This document shows, one piece after another, positions 49,482 to 58,794 of a stretch of 64,000 nt of DNA (its first letter is position 1; each line of letters starts with the position of its first letter). The notes under the pieces were generated by a model. The model was not told the DNA's origin and made no database searches. It saw only the letters and a program-made list of their open reading frames with translations. Made by a program: the position numbers and the translations under genes. Origin of the DNA: JAGLOK01 sp963676355 (GTDB lineage: Bacteria; Bacillota; Clostridia; Christensenellales; UMGS416); NCBI GenBank assembly GCA_963676355.1, contig OY781093.1, positions 1,674,001 through 1,738,000 on the forward strand, given 5' to 3'.

Positions 49482-50069
49482 TCAAATAATCGCAAAGTCG
49501 ATTAACTGTTCGATTCGCAAATCAATCATTACGCTCTTATTGCCTGCGCTATTGTGCATCAGTTTTTCGATGAATAAGCTTCGCAGCCCATATGTAAAAG
49601 CGACAGCTCGACCGTGTATATTTTCACCTGTTATTTTTCCTTTAGCAGCGAGAGTTCCGAAAACTAGCTTTGTAGTTTTAAATACAAGCTCCGTTTCCCT
49701 GCACACGATTTCATAGGCATTAGCATCATGAAACTTCTCGCTGTGAATGAACTTCCAAAACAGTCTATACGTTTTATCCGCATTCAGCAGCTCATAGCTA
49801 TTAACAATTTTTGAAAGCACTTCTTTTGCGGATAACTCCTCAATCAGTGTCTCCACTTCGGAAATTTTGAGAGGATTTTTCTTTACAGCCTCCGTGCGAT
49901 AGTAATCATACATTTGTGTTACAATCTCATCCTTGCTTTTGAAGTGATTATATATAGATGGCTTTTTAATGCCGACTTTTTTTGCAATCTGACTTAGGGA
50001 TGTTGCCTTCACTCCTTGAGCGGCAAAAAGCTCTAGGGCAACTTTCAATATTTTATCTTTTGTACTCAT
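49482..50069 (-). CDS. TetR/AcrR-family regulator
   Basis: 195 residues. The N-terminal TetR helix-turn-helix is complete (KILKVALELFAAQGVKATSL, SQIAKKVGIKKPSIYNHFKS). The C-terminal ligand domain is helical and unassigned. A perfect ACTAAC-GATA-GTTAGT palindrome lies 22 bases before its start and is probably its own operator. No efflux pump or other usual target is adjacent; the divergent neighbour at 50327 is the only candidate beyond itself. Confidence 0.9.
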   Translation of the reverse strand: MSTKDKILKVALELFAAQGVKATSLSQIAKKVGIKKPSIYNHFKSKDEIVTQMYDYYRTEAVKKNPLKISEVETLIEELSAKEVLSKIVNSYELLNADKTYRLFWKFIHSEKFHDANAYEIVCRETELVFKTTKLVFGTLAAKGKITGENIHGRAVAFTYGLRSLFIEKLMHNSAGNKSVMIDLRIEQLIDFAII

Positions 50070-50090
50070 AAAACTAAAACCTCCTCGCTA

Positions 50091-50106
50091 ACTAACGATA
50101 GTTAGT
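50091..50106. promoter_or_regulatory. Probable TetR operator
   Basis: ACTAAC-GATA-GTTAGT palindrome upstream of the TetR gene, extended by a further CTA on the left (CTAACTAAC direct-repeat look). Confidence 0.7.
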
Positions 50107-50326
50107 AAATAATATCAGAAATAATAAAAATGTCAATAGTTCTTAAAAAAGTTAAGTGAGTTAAATAAAATGCCTTAGATATTTTGCTAATATATATTAC
50201 TCAGAGCGTTTTTACACAGAAAACGAAATATGAGTAAAGCAAAGGTATAATTGAATGGCAGATAGTTTATTCTTGATGCAGTGGGTATATTATGATAACG
50301 TGTTTAAAAGGACATTGTGAGGATTT

Positions 50327-51208
50327 ATGGGGAAGAAGATCTGGAAAAATCAAGCCAAAGCACAAAATCAATTTCTGCTCTATGTGCTTATCTTTATTCC
50401 TGCTGCCATAACGGCGATTGCGACTAAGTTTAATACCACAGGAATGATTGCAGTCTGCATCATGCTGGGGATAATTGCGCTGTTTTATCTGCATGGACTT
50501 ATTGAGGGCAAGTTTGACAAAGTCAGCATGGATCCATGCGGATTTATAACCTACAGGATGGGTATCTTTCAAAAGAGCTACAGTTGGGATGATGTTAAGT
50601 CGTGCGACTTTGTGGAAGTGTCCGCTGCGCCGCGTGACTATGCATATTATGCGCTGGAGATGAAAGATAACAAAAAGATAGTAATTCAAAAAAGCACTCA
50701 CGATGACGGCAAGGTGGAAAATTTTATCGACGTACGCGGCATAAATCAAAAGCCTTTAAAGAAATACAGCCTTGATATTATAAATTATATGAAGCGGCTG
50801 TGGCAGGCGGTGATGGGCATATTTTTTATAGGAGGTGCATTTTTCTTTGGAACGATAGGGCAGATGATGAGAAGGGGATACACCGTTGATTATCATCATC
50901 TGTTTAAGACCACTTTAATCGCAATGTCCGTTACATTCGTGCTATTTTTTCTGTTTGCGATTCAGATGAGGCGGTTAAAGTTACAGATATCCGCGCGCGG
51001 ACTTTCTGTCAGAGTTCCTCGCGAGCACTGGGAAGTATCTTGGGAGGATGTGACGGAGGTGTTTGAATATGAGCGTGAGTGGGGCAAGAAAGTGCGTCCT
51101 TTTGTGTGCTTTAAGCTTAAAGACAGAGAGGATTTGCCGTTTAATGAAATCCACGTTGATAAAACAAAAAAAGTGATGCTTCAGATAAGAACCTATTACC
51201 CGAATTGA
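50327..51208 (+). CDS. Membrane protein with two PH-like domains (array member 1)
   Basis: 293 residues. Two pairs of membrane helices (~20-65 and ~160-210) are each followed by a ~90-residue strand-rich domain: VSMDPCGFITYRMGIFQKSY with WDDVKSCDFVEV, and LQISARGLSVRVPREHWEVS with WEDVTEVFEYER. The repeated strand-then-W-[ED]-D-V pattern resembles bacterial PH-like domains (bPH/DUF304 type). It is the first of four similar genes in a row. Function unknown. GAGGAT stands just upstream of ATG 50327. Confidence 0.72.
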   Translation: MGKKIWKNQAKAQNQFLLYVLIFIPAAITAIATKFNTTGMIAVCIMLGIIALFYLHGLIEGKFDKVSMDPCGFITYRMGIFQKSYSWDDVKSCDFVEVSAAPRDYAYYALEMKDNKKIVIQKSTHDDGKVENFIDVRGINQKPLKKYSLDIINYMKRLWQAVMGIFFIGGAFFFGTIGQMMRRGYTVDYHHLFKTTLIAMSVTFVLFFLFAIQMRRLKLQISARGLSVRVPREHWEVSWEDVTEVFEYEREWGKKVRPFVCFKLKDREDLPFNEIHVDKTKKVMLQIRTYYPN

Positions 51209-51247
51209 AATAACTGTTCAATTTTAAAGATTAGTGTGAATAGAGTT

Positions 51248-51269
51248 AAATCCCCATAAGGGGATTTTT
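51248..51269 (+). terminator. Terminator after array member 1
   Basis: AAATCCCC-ATAA-GGGGATTTTT. Confidence 0.8.
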
Positions 51270-51334
51270 GTTTTTATTGAAGGAAAGTTGTTTGCGTGCT
51301 AAAATATGGAAGGAAATACATTTTAGGAGATTTT

Positions 51335-51844
51335 ATGAATAAGCACTTTTTTACTTTTATTGCATTGCCTTCGGGTGTGAAGGATGACGGAACATGCGTT
51401 ATAAACTCATGGAAGAAATCATTGAGAATTTTTGCCATATATTCGCTTGCTAGCGCATTTGTATTTGTCCTAGTAACAACAAGCATTATGAGCTATGTAA
51501 ACGAAGAGAGCCTTATTAAGTTTATTTATATTGCGATGCCGATAGCGTTTGTCATAAATTTATTAAGTGGTTACTTTACCTTAAGAAAAAACAAGCTGGA
51601 GCTGGACTCATCGGGGATAACAGTCTACCTTGAGAAAAAAACTTACTTCATCGACTGGCAGGATGTAACGGGAGTTGAGTTGTCCAAAACAAAAAGAAGC
51701 GGAATGACGAGAGCAGGAGATTATTACAAAATCACTTATGAGGATAAAACAGGCTATCCATTCAATGATATTTTAGCGGAGAAGACAGAGGAATTGGAAT
51801 GGGATATTCAGAGGTATTTTAAAAAGCGGAATGAGGGGTTTTAA
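51335..51844 (+). CDS. Membrane protein with one PH-like domain (array member 2)
   Basis: 169 residues from ATG 51335, with TAGGAGA upstream. Two membrane helices (~30-80) precede one PH-like domain (LELDSSGITVYLEKKTYFID, WQDVTGVELSKT, PFNDILAEKTEELEWDIQRY). The last part matches the end of array member 1 (PFNEIHVDKTKKVMLQIRTY), so it equals the second half of that protein. Function unknown. The next gene starts 9 bases after its stop. Confidence 0.72.
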   Translation: MNKHFFTFIALPSGVKDDGTCVINSWKKSLRIFAIYSLASAFVFVLVTTSIMSYVNEESLIKFIYIAMPIAFVINLLSGYFTLRKNKLELDSSGITVYLEKKTYFIDWQDVTGVELSKTKRSGMTRAGDYYKITYEDKTGYPFNDILAEKTEELEWDIQRYFKKRNEGF

Positions 51845-51853
51845 CTAAAAAAA

Positions 51854-52732
51854 ATGACAAACAAAACGAAAAAATATCCAGCACATAAAAGCAAAAGGTT
51901 TGGCGGAGCGATGACGAGTATTGGATTATTGTTTCTAATAAGTGACTTATTAGATAAAAATCCTGATGTTGTATCAGCCATCAAGTTTTTTCTTGTATAT
52001 GTTGCGATTGATATAGTTATATTTATAGTTCAATTTTTTCTGGGAGAATATGCAAAGGTAACACTTGAAGAAGATGGCTTTACTTATAGAAAACACTTTG
52101 CGCCTAAGTTTGTAAGCTGGGAGAAAGTTTACGCAGTTGAAGAGGTTACACCTTATCTTCGGAATATTAACTATTATTTGCTGAAAGTACAGGATGGGAA
52201 ACAATACAGAGAATATTTGATAGAAAAAAATATCTGCACATGGCCAATGATGGAAAGGCTGTATTTTAAAAAAAGTGGCAACGAAGAAATATTGCGTCTG
52301 CCTTTTCAGGGCAAGCAAAGATTTGACTTTTTTACTAACGTAATAGCAGGTGTAATATTGCCTTGCTTATATGCTGCTTCATTTGAGCATATAGGTAAAA
52401 TATCAATTAACACTATGATGTGGCTTATCTCGGCAGATTTGATTGTGGCAGCTTTGGTTACAGCGGTGTATTTATATAAAAAAAGTGATTCCAGATTTAC
52501 AGCTAACCAACAGAGATTGACGTTTAAGGTGAATGGAAGAGAGTATACAGTGAACTGGGATGAAGCTAAGAAAATTAGCAGAGAAAGAGTGCATCTTGGT
52601 AGGAGCCATTATGAAATTTTGACGGTGGAGCTTGCTGAGGATATAGCGGGGAAATATGATACGATTGAAGTGCCTGTAAGGCAGAGGTTTGTTGAAAAGC
52701 TTGGCGAACAGGTTAAAATCGTGATTAAATAG
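51854..52732 (+). CDS. Membrane protein with two PH-like domains (array member 3)
   Basis: 292 residues. Same build as member 4: a helix pair, strand domain (VTLEEDGFTYRKHFAPKFVS, WEKVYAVEEVT), helix pair, strand domain (LTFKVNGREYTVNWDEAKKI, GKYDTIEVPVRQRFVEKL). It begins 9 bases after member 2 without a strong ribosome site of its own, so it is probably translationally coupled. Clearly paralogous to the next gene along its whole length. Confidence 0.72.
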   Translation: MTNKTKKYPAHKSKRFGGAMTSIGLLFLISDLLDKNPDVVSAIKFFLVYVAIDIVIFIVQFFLGEYAKVTLEEDGFTYRKHFAPKFVSWEKVYAVEEVTPYLRNINYYLLKVQDGKQYREYLIEKNICTWPMMERLYFKKSGNEEILRLPFQGKQRFDFFTNVIAGVILPCLYAASFEHIGKISINTMMWLISADLIVAALVTAVYLYKKSDSRFTANQQRLTFKVNGREYTVNWDEAKKISRERVHLGRSHYEILTVELAEDIAGKYDTIEVPVRQRFVEKLGEQVKIVIK

Positions 52733-52772
52733 AAAGAGTATAGTTTTTAAAAATATATTGGGAGATTAATAA

Positions 52773-53660
52773 ATGAAAAGTAAAGAAGGCGAAAAACTAA
52801 GAGTATATAACTCTGTAATGAGAAAGTTTCTTTTTGAAAGCTTGGGCATTGGAATTATACTGACAAAATTTAAAGAAAAGTCTTTTGACATTGACTTTTC
52901 TATTTATTTTTTGCTGGTGTTGGTTGCAATTGATATAGTGATATTTTTAATTAGGTTTGCACTCGGGCGCTATGCCAAGGTTGTGTTTGATAAAAAGGGG
53001 TTTTCATATAAGAAATATTTCGCATCGGAGTTTGTGCCGTGGGATAAGGTGAAATCAGTTGAAGAAGTCAGAATAGCTCCGAGAAAATTGATGTTTTATC
53101 TAATTAGGTTTGAAAGCAGAGAAGGCGAAAGGGAATACTTAATAGAAAAATATATCGATACAGCGAAACTTATGGATTTGTTATATTACAATATTGATGA
53201 ACCTAAATTTAAATATAGGTTCATAGAGTATAAGATAAAGACAGGTAACCAAATTATGGGAGCTGATTTTATTGGATTTTTTGCTATCTTGATTTGCTTT
53301 TTAGCGTTTTTAATGGAATTTATTAGCCTTTATACCTTTGGGATAATTGCTCTTGCTGTATTACTTGCTTCTGTGGTTGCATCAGTGATACTTTACAACA
53401 AAAATAAAAATACTGATGATAGATTTAAGGCAAACAAAGAAGGAGTTATGCTTACAATAAACGGCAGAGAGCATTTTATAAAATGGGATGACGCAAAAAA
53501 CATATACCATGAGACAGAAAATTTGAGTTCATCCAAGTATGATATATTAAGGTTTGAGGTGGACGAAAACATTGCTGGAAAAGATAATACGATTAGAATA
53601 CCTGTTTCGCACAGATTGCTTGAAGAGGTGTATCTGAAGCGCAATTACGATGAGATATAG
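52773..53660 (+). CDS. Membrane protein with two PH-like domains (array member 4)
   Basis: 295 residues. Parallel to member 3: VAIDIVIFLIRFALGRYAKV, FSYKKYFASEFVPWDKVKSV, REYLIEKYIDTAKLMDLLYY, then MLTINGREHFIKWDDAKNIY and DNTIRIPVSHRLLEEVYL. Similarity to member 3 is ~40% by eye. TTGGGAGA precedes ATG 52773. The XRE regulator follows after 93 bases. Confidence 0.72.
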   Translation: MKSKEGEKLRVYNSVMRKFLFESLGIGIILTKFKEKSFDIDFSIYFLLVLVAIDIVIFLIRFALGRYAKVVFDKKGFSYKKYFASEFVPWDKVKSVEEVRIAPRKLMFYLIRFESREGEREYLIEKYIDTAKLMDLLYYNIDEPKFKYRFIEYKIKTGNQIMGADFIGFFAILICFLAFLMEFISLYTFGIIALAVLLASVVASVILYNKNKNTDDRFKANKEGVMLTINGREHFIKWDDAKNIYHETENLSSSKYDILRFEVDENIAGKDNTIRIPVSHRLLEEVYLKRNYDEI

Positions 53661-53753
53661 CGTGTCAACCCACAGTTGCGCGATTTCAAGGCTTACTTGG
53701 TGGATAATTTTTACACATAAGCGCATAATGAAAGAAAATATTTGGAGGCGCAT

Positions 53754-54314
53754 ATGACTCTTGGAGAAAAAATAATAAACTTAAGAAAAAGCCGGACGCT
53801 GTCGCAGGAGCAGTTGGGAGAGCGCCTTGGCGTATCACGTCAGGCGGTATCAAAGTGGGAGCTGAATGAATCTGTTCCGGATGTGGAGAAGGTGGTCGCG
53901 TTGAGCAGAATGTTTGGAGTGACTACGGACTATCTGATTATAGACGAACAAATAAGAAATTCGGGCGATGACACATTTTTTATAACGGAAGTTAAGGCGG
54001 TAAAAAACACGATAAAATCCAAAAAGCTTTTTGGTTGGCTGATTGCATTGCTTGGCGTGTTTGTAATAACAGCTATAGCAAATGTTATATTACCTTTTGA
54101 AACTCCTGGGAATTCATATGAAGGAGGTATATATTGGCTTAACACAGAAGGTAACAGTGTCTATATATCTCTTATCAGAGACGAAGGGCTTGGGCTATTA
54201 ATAGTCTTGCTTGGGATTTTGATGGCAGTCGGATTAATTGTTTTTATTTTCAAATTGTTTTTGAAAGTAAGAAAAGTTAGGCTGGAAAAGAAAGAAGCAA
54301 TTATTGTGGAATAA
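53754..54314 (+). CDS. XRE-family regulator with C-terminal membrane helices
   Basis: 186 residues from ATG 53754, with TTGGAGG 6 bases upstream. Helix-turn-helix at residues ~5-62 (LRKSRTLSQEQLGERLGVSR, QAVSKWELNESVPDVEKVVA). Two membrane helices follow at ~90-112 and ~142-166 (LFGWLIALLGVFVITAIANV, GLGLLIVLLGILMAVGLIVF). It may control the PH-like array upstream; same type as the 23173 regulator. Confidence 0.87.
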   Translation: MTLGEKIINLRKSRTLSQEQLGERLGVSRQAVSKWELNESVPDVEKVVALSRMFGVTTDYLIIDEQIRNSGDDTFFITEVKAVKNTIKSKKLFGWLIALLGVFVITAIANVILPFETPGNSYEGGIYWLNTEGNSVYISLIRDEGLGLLIVLLGILMAVGLIVFIFKLFLKVRKVRLEKKEAIIVE

Positions 54315-54323
54315 CAGATCTCA

Positions 54324-54347
54324 AAGCCTCCTAAATTGGAGGTTTTA
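54324..54347 (+). terminator. Terminator after the XRE gene
   Basis: AAAGCCTCC-TAAATT-GGAGGTTTT (one G-U or mismatch). Confidence 0.7.
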
Positions 54348-54415
54348 TTATTGCCATATTGAATTTATCCGACGCTGTAGTAAAATAGATTAATAAGCAT
54401 TTCGGAGGCGTAATT

Positions 54416-54799
54416 ATGGCACTATTTAAAGATTTCAGAAAGTTTGTTTCAAAAGGCAATGTAATGGACCTTGCCGTCGGCGTTATAATCGGCGGGGCAT
54501 TTGGCAAGATAGTCTCGTCGCTTGTGGGAGATGTTGTCATGCCGCTAGTCGGTGTTTTGCTTGGAGGAGTCGATTTTGCAGGGCTTTGTGTGCAAGTGGG
54601 CGAGGCGACTATAGCTTATGGGATGTTCATCCAGAATATAATCGATTTTATTATAATCGCACTGTTTGTTTTCCTGTTTGTGCGACTGCTAACTAAGCTT
54701 AAAGGCAAAAAAGAAGAAGCTCCTGCCACACCTCCTGCGCCATCAAAGGAGGAAGTGCTGCTTGCTGAGATACGCGATTTGCTAAAGGAAAAAAAGTAG
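54416..54799 (+). CDS. mscL: Large-conductance mechanosensitive channel MscL
   Basis: 127 residues. The N-terminal FRKFVSKGNVMDLAVGVIIG and AFGKIVSSLVGDVVMPLVG are the MscL signature with TM1. TM2 (MFIQNIIDFIIIALFVFLFV) and the charged C-terminal helix (KEEVLLAEIRDLLKEK) follow. The pentameric channel opens near lytic tension. GGAGGCG stands upstream of ATG 54416. Confidence 0.96.
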   Translation: MALFKDFRKFVSKGNVMDLAVGVIIGGAFGKIVSSLVGDVVMPLVGVLLGGVDFAGLCVQVGEATIAYGMFIQNIIDFIIIALFVFLFVRLLTKLKGKKEEAPATPPAPSKEEVLLAEIRDLLKEKK

Positions 54800-54848
54800 G
54801 TATAAATAAGCAAGTAAAATGCTTTCTTCTTTTATTCTATATTAAGTA

Positions 54849-55490
54849 TCAGAAAGGGATGCCTATATCCACGCAAGTCAGCTTGCCGCAATATGGCTTT
54901 GATTCGCTTGCCAAATGCACTGGCTTGTATCTGTGAAATGCAATGGTGTAATCGGCATGAACGGCATCTTCTGCCGCTTGAGCGCTGTCGCCATTTAATC
55001 CGCTTGGAATGTCCAGCGCAAAAACTTGAGCGTTTGCCTGATTTATAATTTGAGTGGCGATTCGCGCAGTTTGGTTTAGCCCTCCATGAAAGCCTGTTCC
55101 GAAAATCGCATCAACAATTATGTCAGAGCTTGCGATGATTTCCGCGTCATAATCTTTTTTGGCTGGACTATCCTCAATGGGTATATTTAAAGCCAGACAT
55201 AGCTCCATGTTTTTCTTAGCGTCCTCAGTTTTGGGCTGACCGCTTATCAGAATAATCCGAACGTTTGCGCCGGATTTTTTAAACTTTCTTGCCACTACAA
55301 AGCCATCGCCGCCATTATTGCCTTTTCCGCAAAAAACAACAACGTTTTTGACTTTATGCGCGGTGGCTTTAATATAGTTATAGGCTTTGGTTCCTGCGTT
55401 TTCCATCATTTGATAATAGGACAGACCGGATATAGCAGCCTTTCTTTCAAGCTCTTTCATCTCGCTTACTGTTACTACGTCATGATTCAT
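54849..55490 (-). CDS. nnrE: NAD(P)H-hydrate epimerase
   Basis: 213 residues. YjeF N-terminal domain: VTVSEMKELERKAA, VVVFCGKGNNGGDGFVVARK, VDAIFGTGFHGGLNQTA and FALDIPSGLNGDSAQA. It epimerises damaged (R)-NAD(P)HX to the (S) form. In many bacteria it is fused to the ADP-dependent dehydratase (NnrD); here only the epimerase half is present and the dehydratase is not in the window. AAGGT precedes ATG 55490. Confidence 0.92.
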   Translation of the reverse strand: MNHDVVTVSEMKELERKAAISGLSYYQMMENAGTKAYNYIKATAHKVKNVVVFCGKGNNGGDGFVVARKFKKSGANVRIILISGQPKTEDAKKNMELCLALNIPIEDSPAKKDYDAEIIASSDIIVDAIFGTGFHGGLNQTARIATQIINQANAQVFALDIPSGLNGDSAQAAEDAVHADYTIAFHRYKPVHLASESKPYCGKLTCVDIGIPF

Positions 55491-55548
55491 AATTTACCTT
55501 CTTTTCAAAAAGTGTATATTAAAACGATAAGTGTTACTCTGTCTGCTA

Positions 55549-56478
55549 TTATAAACCACTTTCAGTTTTCCACAAATCATATCCGGTTTCCCAGGTTTTT
55601 TGTGAAAATGGTCTTATATTGTCATCAATTTGATCGGCATAATCATTTAGATATTCAAGAAAGGAGCTCATATATTCTCTTCCTTTTGTAAGATGTATAT
55701 CAATAATACCGCAAAAAACTTTTGCATAATCATATAACTCTGAGTTTCTATATTCTTTTAAAAGCATTTCTATGTCATATGCTACTCTATATTCTTCTAC
55801 AGACATTTCACCTTTTGATGTATCTAGTACTGAATAAGGTGCATAATTTGCCATATCAAGCGGCACACCACAGGAGCCGGGATTTATCATCAGCTTTCCA
55901 TCCATGATTAAATGCATCTGCATATGATTGTGTCCGTATGCATATACGCCATCAGGCAATTCTGACAAAACAGTTTTCAATCTGTAATCTTGCAATAAAC
56001 GTTTTTTATATTCTTTAGTATATTCAATATATGAATACTTATCAGCCCTTATTGAATAATGTTTGCTGTTCATATCGCCAAGCAGTGTATTTTTGAAAAA
56101 TCTCTTAGCAGAATGAAAAAGATAAATGTCACTGTAATCATCTTTAATTTTAAGTTCAGTTGGCAACTGTGTAAGAAAGTCTTTATTTGAGCCTGTAAGT
56201 TCCCGGAAATGCCAGTAAGCAATATTGAACTGACCTCGCCTCCATATATTTTCATCTTGCGTCACTATTTCTTTCAAGAATTCTTCGTGATTCCCGCTAA
56301 TAATAAATTTACTGTTAATGGATAGGATAGCATTTAATACTTCGTTAGGATAATTAAGGCTTACCGAATAGTCGCCAAGGAAGATAAAGCTATCTATATT
56401 TCTTTTTTGAGCATCATCTAGAACTGCTTGCAGTGCAGGCATGTTGCCATGTATGTCTGATATTAGTGCATATCTCAA
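55549..56478 (-). CDS. Metallophosphoesterase
   Basis: 309 residues. Calcineurin-like site complete: ALISDIHGNMPALQAVLDDA, IFLGDYSVSLNYPNEV, IISGNHEEF, YAYGHNHMQMHLIMDGK and MINPGSCGVPLD. The N-terminal domain resembles YfcE/MJ0936 phosphodiesterases; a helical C-terminal ~90 residues is extra. Substrate unknown. The start is TTG 56478 with only a weak ribosome site. The GDY (not GDxV) at the second motif is slightly unusual. Confidence 0.87.
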   Translation of the reverse strand: MRYALISDIHGNMPALQAVLDDAQKRNIDSFIFLGDYSVSLNYPNEVLNAILSINSKFIISGNHEEFLKEIVTQDENIWRRGQFNIAYWHFRELTGSNKDFLTQLPTELKIKDDYSDIYLFHSAKRFFKNTLLGDMNSKHYSIRADKYSYIEYTKEYKKRLLQDYRLKTVLSELPDGVYAYGHNHMQMHLIMDGKLMINPGSCGVPLDMANYAPYSVLDTSKGEMSVEEYRVAYDIEMLLKEYRNSELYDYAKVFCGIIDIHLTKGREYMSSFLEYLNDYADQIDDNIRPFSQKTWETGYDLWKTESGL

Positions 56479-56618
56479 ATGTTACTACTTTCTATCATGA
56501 AACTGAAATCTATGAATTAAGTTAGGTTTACTATTGCACACTGTGATTGCATATCTAGTAAGTTAACAATAATTATAGTTATAAGAGAATCAGATTGCAA
56601 ATATATCCATATGTAAAA

Positions 56619-58079
56619 CTACTTATCCAGTATCGCTGAATCAGCACGGGTGATAAGCGATTCACTTTCCTCGTTTAATGATATGATGGAGACGTTTTTA
56701 CCCAAGGCGATATATTTTTGCTTCACCTTTGTGATGGCGACAACGGCGGAGTGGTCCCAAACGTGGGCGCGCTTAAAGTCGATTATTACACCTTCAGGAT
56801 CGTCTGCATAGTGGAAAAGGTCGATAAAGTTTGCAGTGGAGGCGAAAAACAGCTGTCCGTATACTCTATATACTTTGTTTGAACCTTCTTCGGATTCCTC
56901 GATGTGCATTTTTGTTTTAACGCCTGCCATCTTCCACGCGAAGACAACAGCGCTTAGCACTACGCCTGCCATTACGCCTATAGCCAGATTGTGTGTGTAG
57001 ATTACAACCGCCATGGTTAAAATCATCACAACAGCGCAGCTTGGCGGCATGCTTTTTAGCTCTTTTATGGATTCCCACTCGAAGGTTGAGATTGCAACCA
57101 TTATCATGACACCCACCAGAGCTGCCATTGGTATAACTTTTACTACATCGCCCAAAAAGATGATAAGCACCAAAAGGAATGCGCCAGCAATGAATGTTGA
57201 AAGGCGAGCGCGACCGCCGGATTTTACATTGATGACGGATTGGCCTATCATAGCGCAACCTGCCATGCCGCCGAAAAGCCCCGCAACAACGTTTGCAACG
57301 CCCTGTCCCCAAACCTCGCGGCTTTTGTCGCTCTTTGTGTCTGTCATGTCGTCGACAATTTTAGCTGTAAGAAGCGACTCCATGATGCCAACGATTGAGA
57401 GCGTGAATGAGTAGGGTAGGATTATCTTGAATGTCTCAAAGGTTAAAGGCACCTGTGGGAGATGAAAAACAGGAAGCGAGCGTGTGATGTTTCCCATGTC
57501 GCCGACTGTGCGTACGTTTACCTTGAAGGCGACGGCAAGCCCTGTCATTACTATTATCGCAATGAGCGGTGATGGAACTGCCTTTGTAAGCCGTGGGAAA
57601 AGATATATAATCGCAAGCGTGCCTGCAACCATAAGATACATTATAAGCGATTCGCCCTGAAAGTGGGGGAGCTGCGCCAGAAATATTAATACCGCAAGCG
57701 AGTTTACAAAGCCGAGGATTACAGGCTGGGAGATGAAGTCGATGAGCTTGCCGACCTTGAGCTTGCCGAGGATGAACTGCAGCACGCCTGTAAGCACTGT
57801 GGCTGCAAACATATACTCCACGCCATGGTCTTTAACCAGCGTCACCATGACAAGCGCCATAGCTCCTGTTGCCGCCGAAATCATTCCTTTGCGTCCGCCG
57901 AATATGGAAATGACTATCGCTATGCAAAAGGATGCATAAAGCCCGACCATCGGATCCACACCGCAGATTATCGCGAACGATATCGCCTCGGGGATTAACG
58001 CGAGCGCGACGGTGACTCCTGCCAATATATCGCCCCTGATATTTGAAAACCATTCTTGTTTTATGTTTGATAAGTTCAA
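56619..58079 (-). CDS. SulP-family anion transporter with STAS domain
   Basis: 486 residues, ~11-13 transmembrane helices. SulP signature near the start (RGDILAGVTVALALIPEAIS) and later GLFGGMAGCAMIGQSVINVK. The C-terminal cytoplasmic STAS domain begins at ~residue 385 (GQLFFASTANFIDLF, GVIIDFKRAHVWDHSAVVAI). Members carry sulfate, bicarbonate or other anions; specificity cannot be told. TTG 58079 follows AAGGAGC. A ~66-base relic of a second SulP 5' end lies at 60025-60090. Confidence 0.93.
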   Translation of the reverse strand: MNLSNIKQEWFSNIRGDILAGVTVALALIPEAISFAIICGVDPMVGLYASFCIAIVISIFGGRKGMISAATGAMALVMVTLVKDHGVEYMFAATVLTGVLQFILGKLKVGKLIDFISQPVILGFVNSLAVLIFLAQLPHFQGESLIMYLMVAGTLAIIYLFPRLTKAVPSPLIAIIVMTGLAVAFKVNVRTVGDMGNITRSLPVFHLPQVPLTFETFKIILPYSFTLSIVGIMESLLTAKIVDDMTDTKSDKSREVWGQGVANVVAGLFGGMAGCAMIGQSVINVKSGGRARLSTFIAGAFLLVLIIFLGDVVKVIPMAALVGVMIMVAISTFEWESIKELKSMPPSCAVVMILTMAVVIYTHNLAIGVMAGVVLSAVVFAWKMAGVKTKMHIEESEEGSNKVYRVYGQLFFASTANFIDLFHYADDPEGVIIDFKRAHVWDHSAVVAITKVKQKYIALGKNVSIISLNEESESLITRADSAILDK

Positions 58080-58244
58080 TTTACTGCTCCTTAATATATA
58101 CGATGCAAATTATTTTTACACACGTCCGCATATATTATCATGGATTGTAAAGGCTATCAATGGTTATTTAAGGTTTAATGTGTACGGAAATTAGTATTTT
58201 GTGAGAAATGATAGATAAACTGATTTTTATTATTAACTTATGCT

Positions 58245-58694
58245 TTATTTGATTTGCTTGCTCATAAACACAAGGCTTTCGATGTCGGTGAATTCTTTGG
58301 CGTGATAAAAGTCATAGCATTCAAAGCCCTTTTTTGTCAAAAGCGCAAGTGAGCGCATATTCTGTTTTTTAGCATATTCAGCCATATGATTCATCAAGGC
58401 ACTGCCGTAGCCTTTGTGCTGATGATCGGGGCAGACAAAAAACAGCTCCACATACAACTGATACTTATCACTTGCGCTCCACCAATACCTTTTATAACAA
58501 AGGGCATATGCAAGATTTTGATTATCTTCAGTTAGAATAAATCCGATAAATTTCGGATGGTGAAAAGTGTCTGTAATGTACTCTTTGGAGCGCACTGTGC
58601 TCCAGCCTTCATTCCAAGGAGGGGAGTTAAAAGCGGTAACGAAATCGTCAGCGCATTGCTCTATATCTTCTGATTCAAAAACTCGTATATTCAT
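58245..58694 (-). CDS. GNAT-family N-acetyltransferase
   Basis: 149 residues from ATG 58694, with GGAGGA 6 bases upstream (the ATG at 58706 overlaps this site). GNAT core: LYVELFFVCPDHQHKGYGSA and LMNHMAEYAKKQNMRSLALL. Acceptor unknown. Confidence 0.88.
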   Translation of the reverse strand: MNIRVFESEDIEQCADDFVTAFNSPPWNEGWSTVRSKEYITDTFHHPKFIGFILTEDNQNLAYALCYKRYWWSASDKYQLYVELFFVCPDHQHKGYGSALMNHMAEYAKKQNMRSLALLTKKGFECYDFYHAKEFTDIESLVFMSKQIK

Positions 58695-58752
58695 AGACTC
58701 CTCCATATCGCTATATTCTACAACAAATAACTAATAATGTGAACATTTGATG

Positions 58753-58792
58753 CTTTGTAAGAGCTCGATGAGAAACGGAGGTTTGAAATCGA
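58753..58792 (-). repeat. Gene-3'-end repeat, copy D (second hairpin only)
   Basis: TTTGTAAG then CTCGATGAGAAAC / GTTTGAAATCGA hairpin, ending 3 bases from the stop of the 58795 lipoprotein gene. Confidence 0.65.
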
Positions 58793-58794
58793 CT

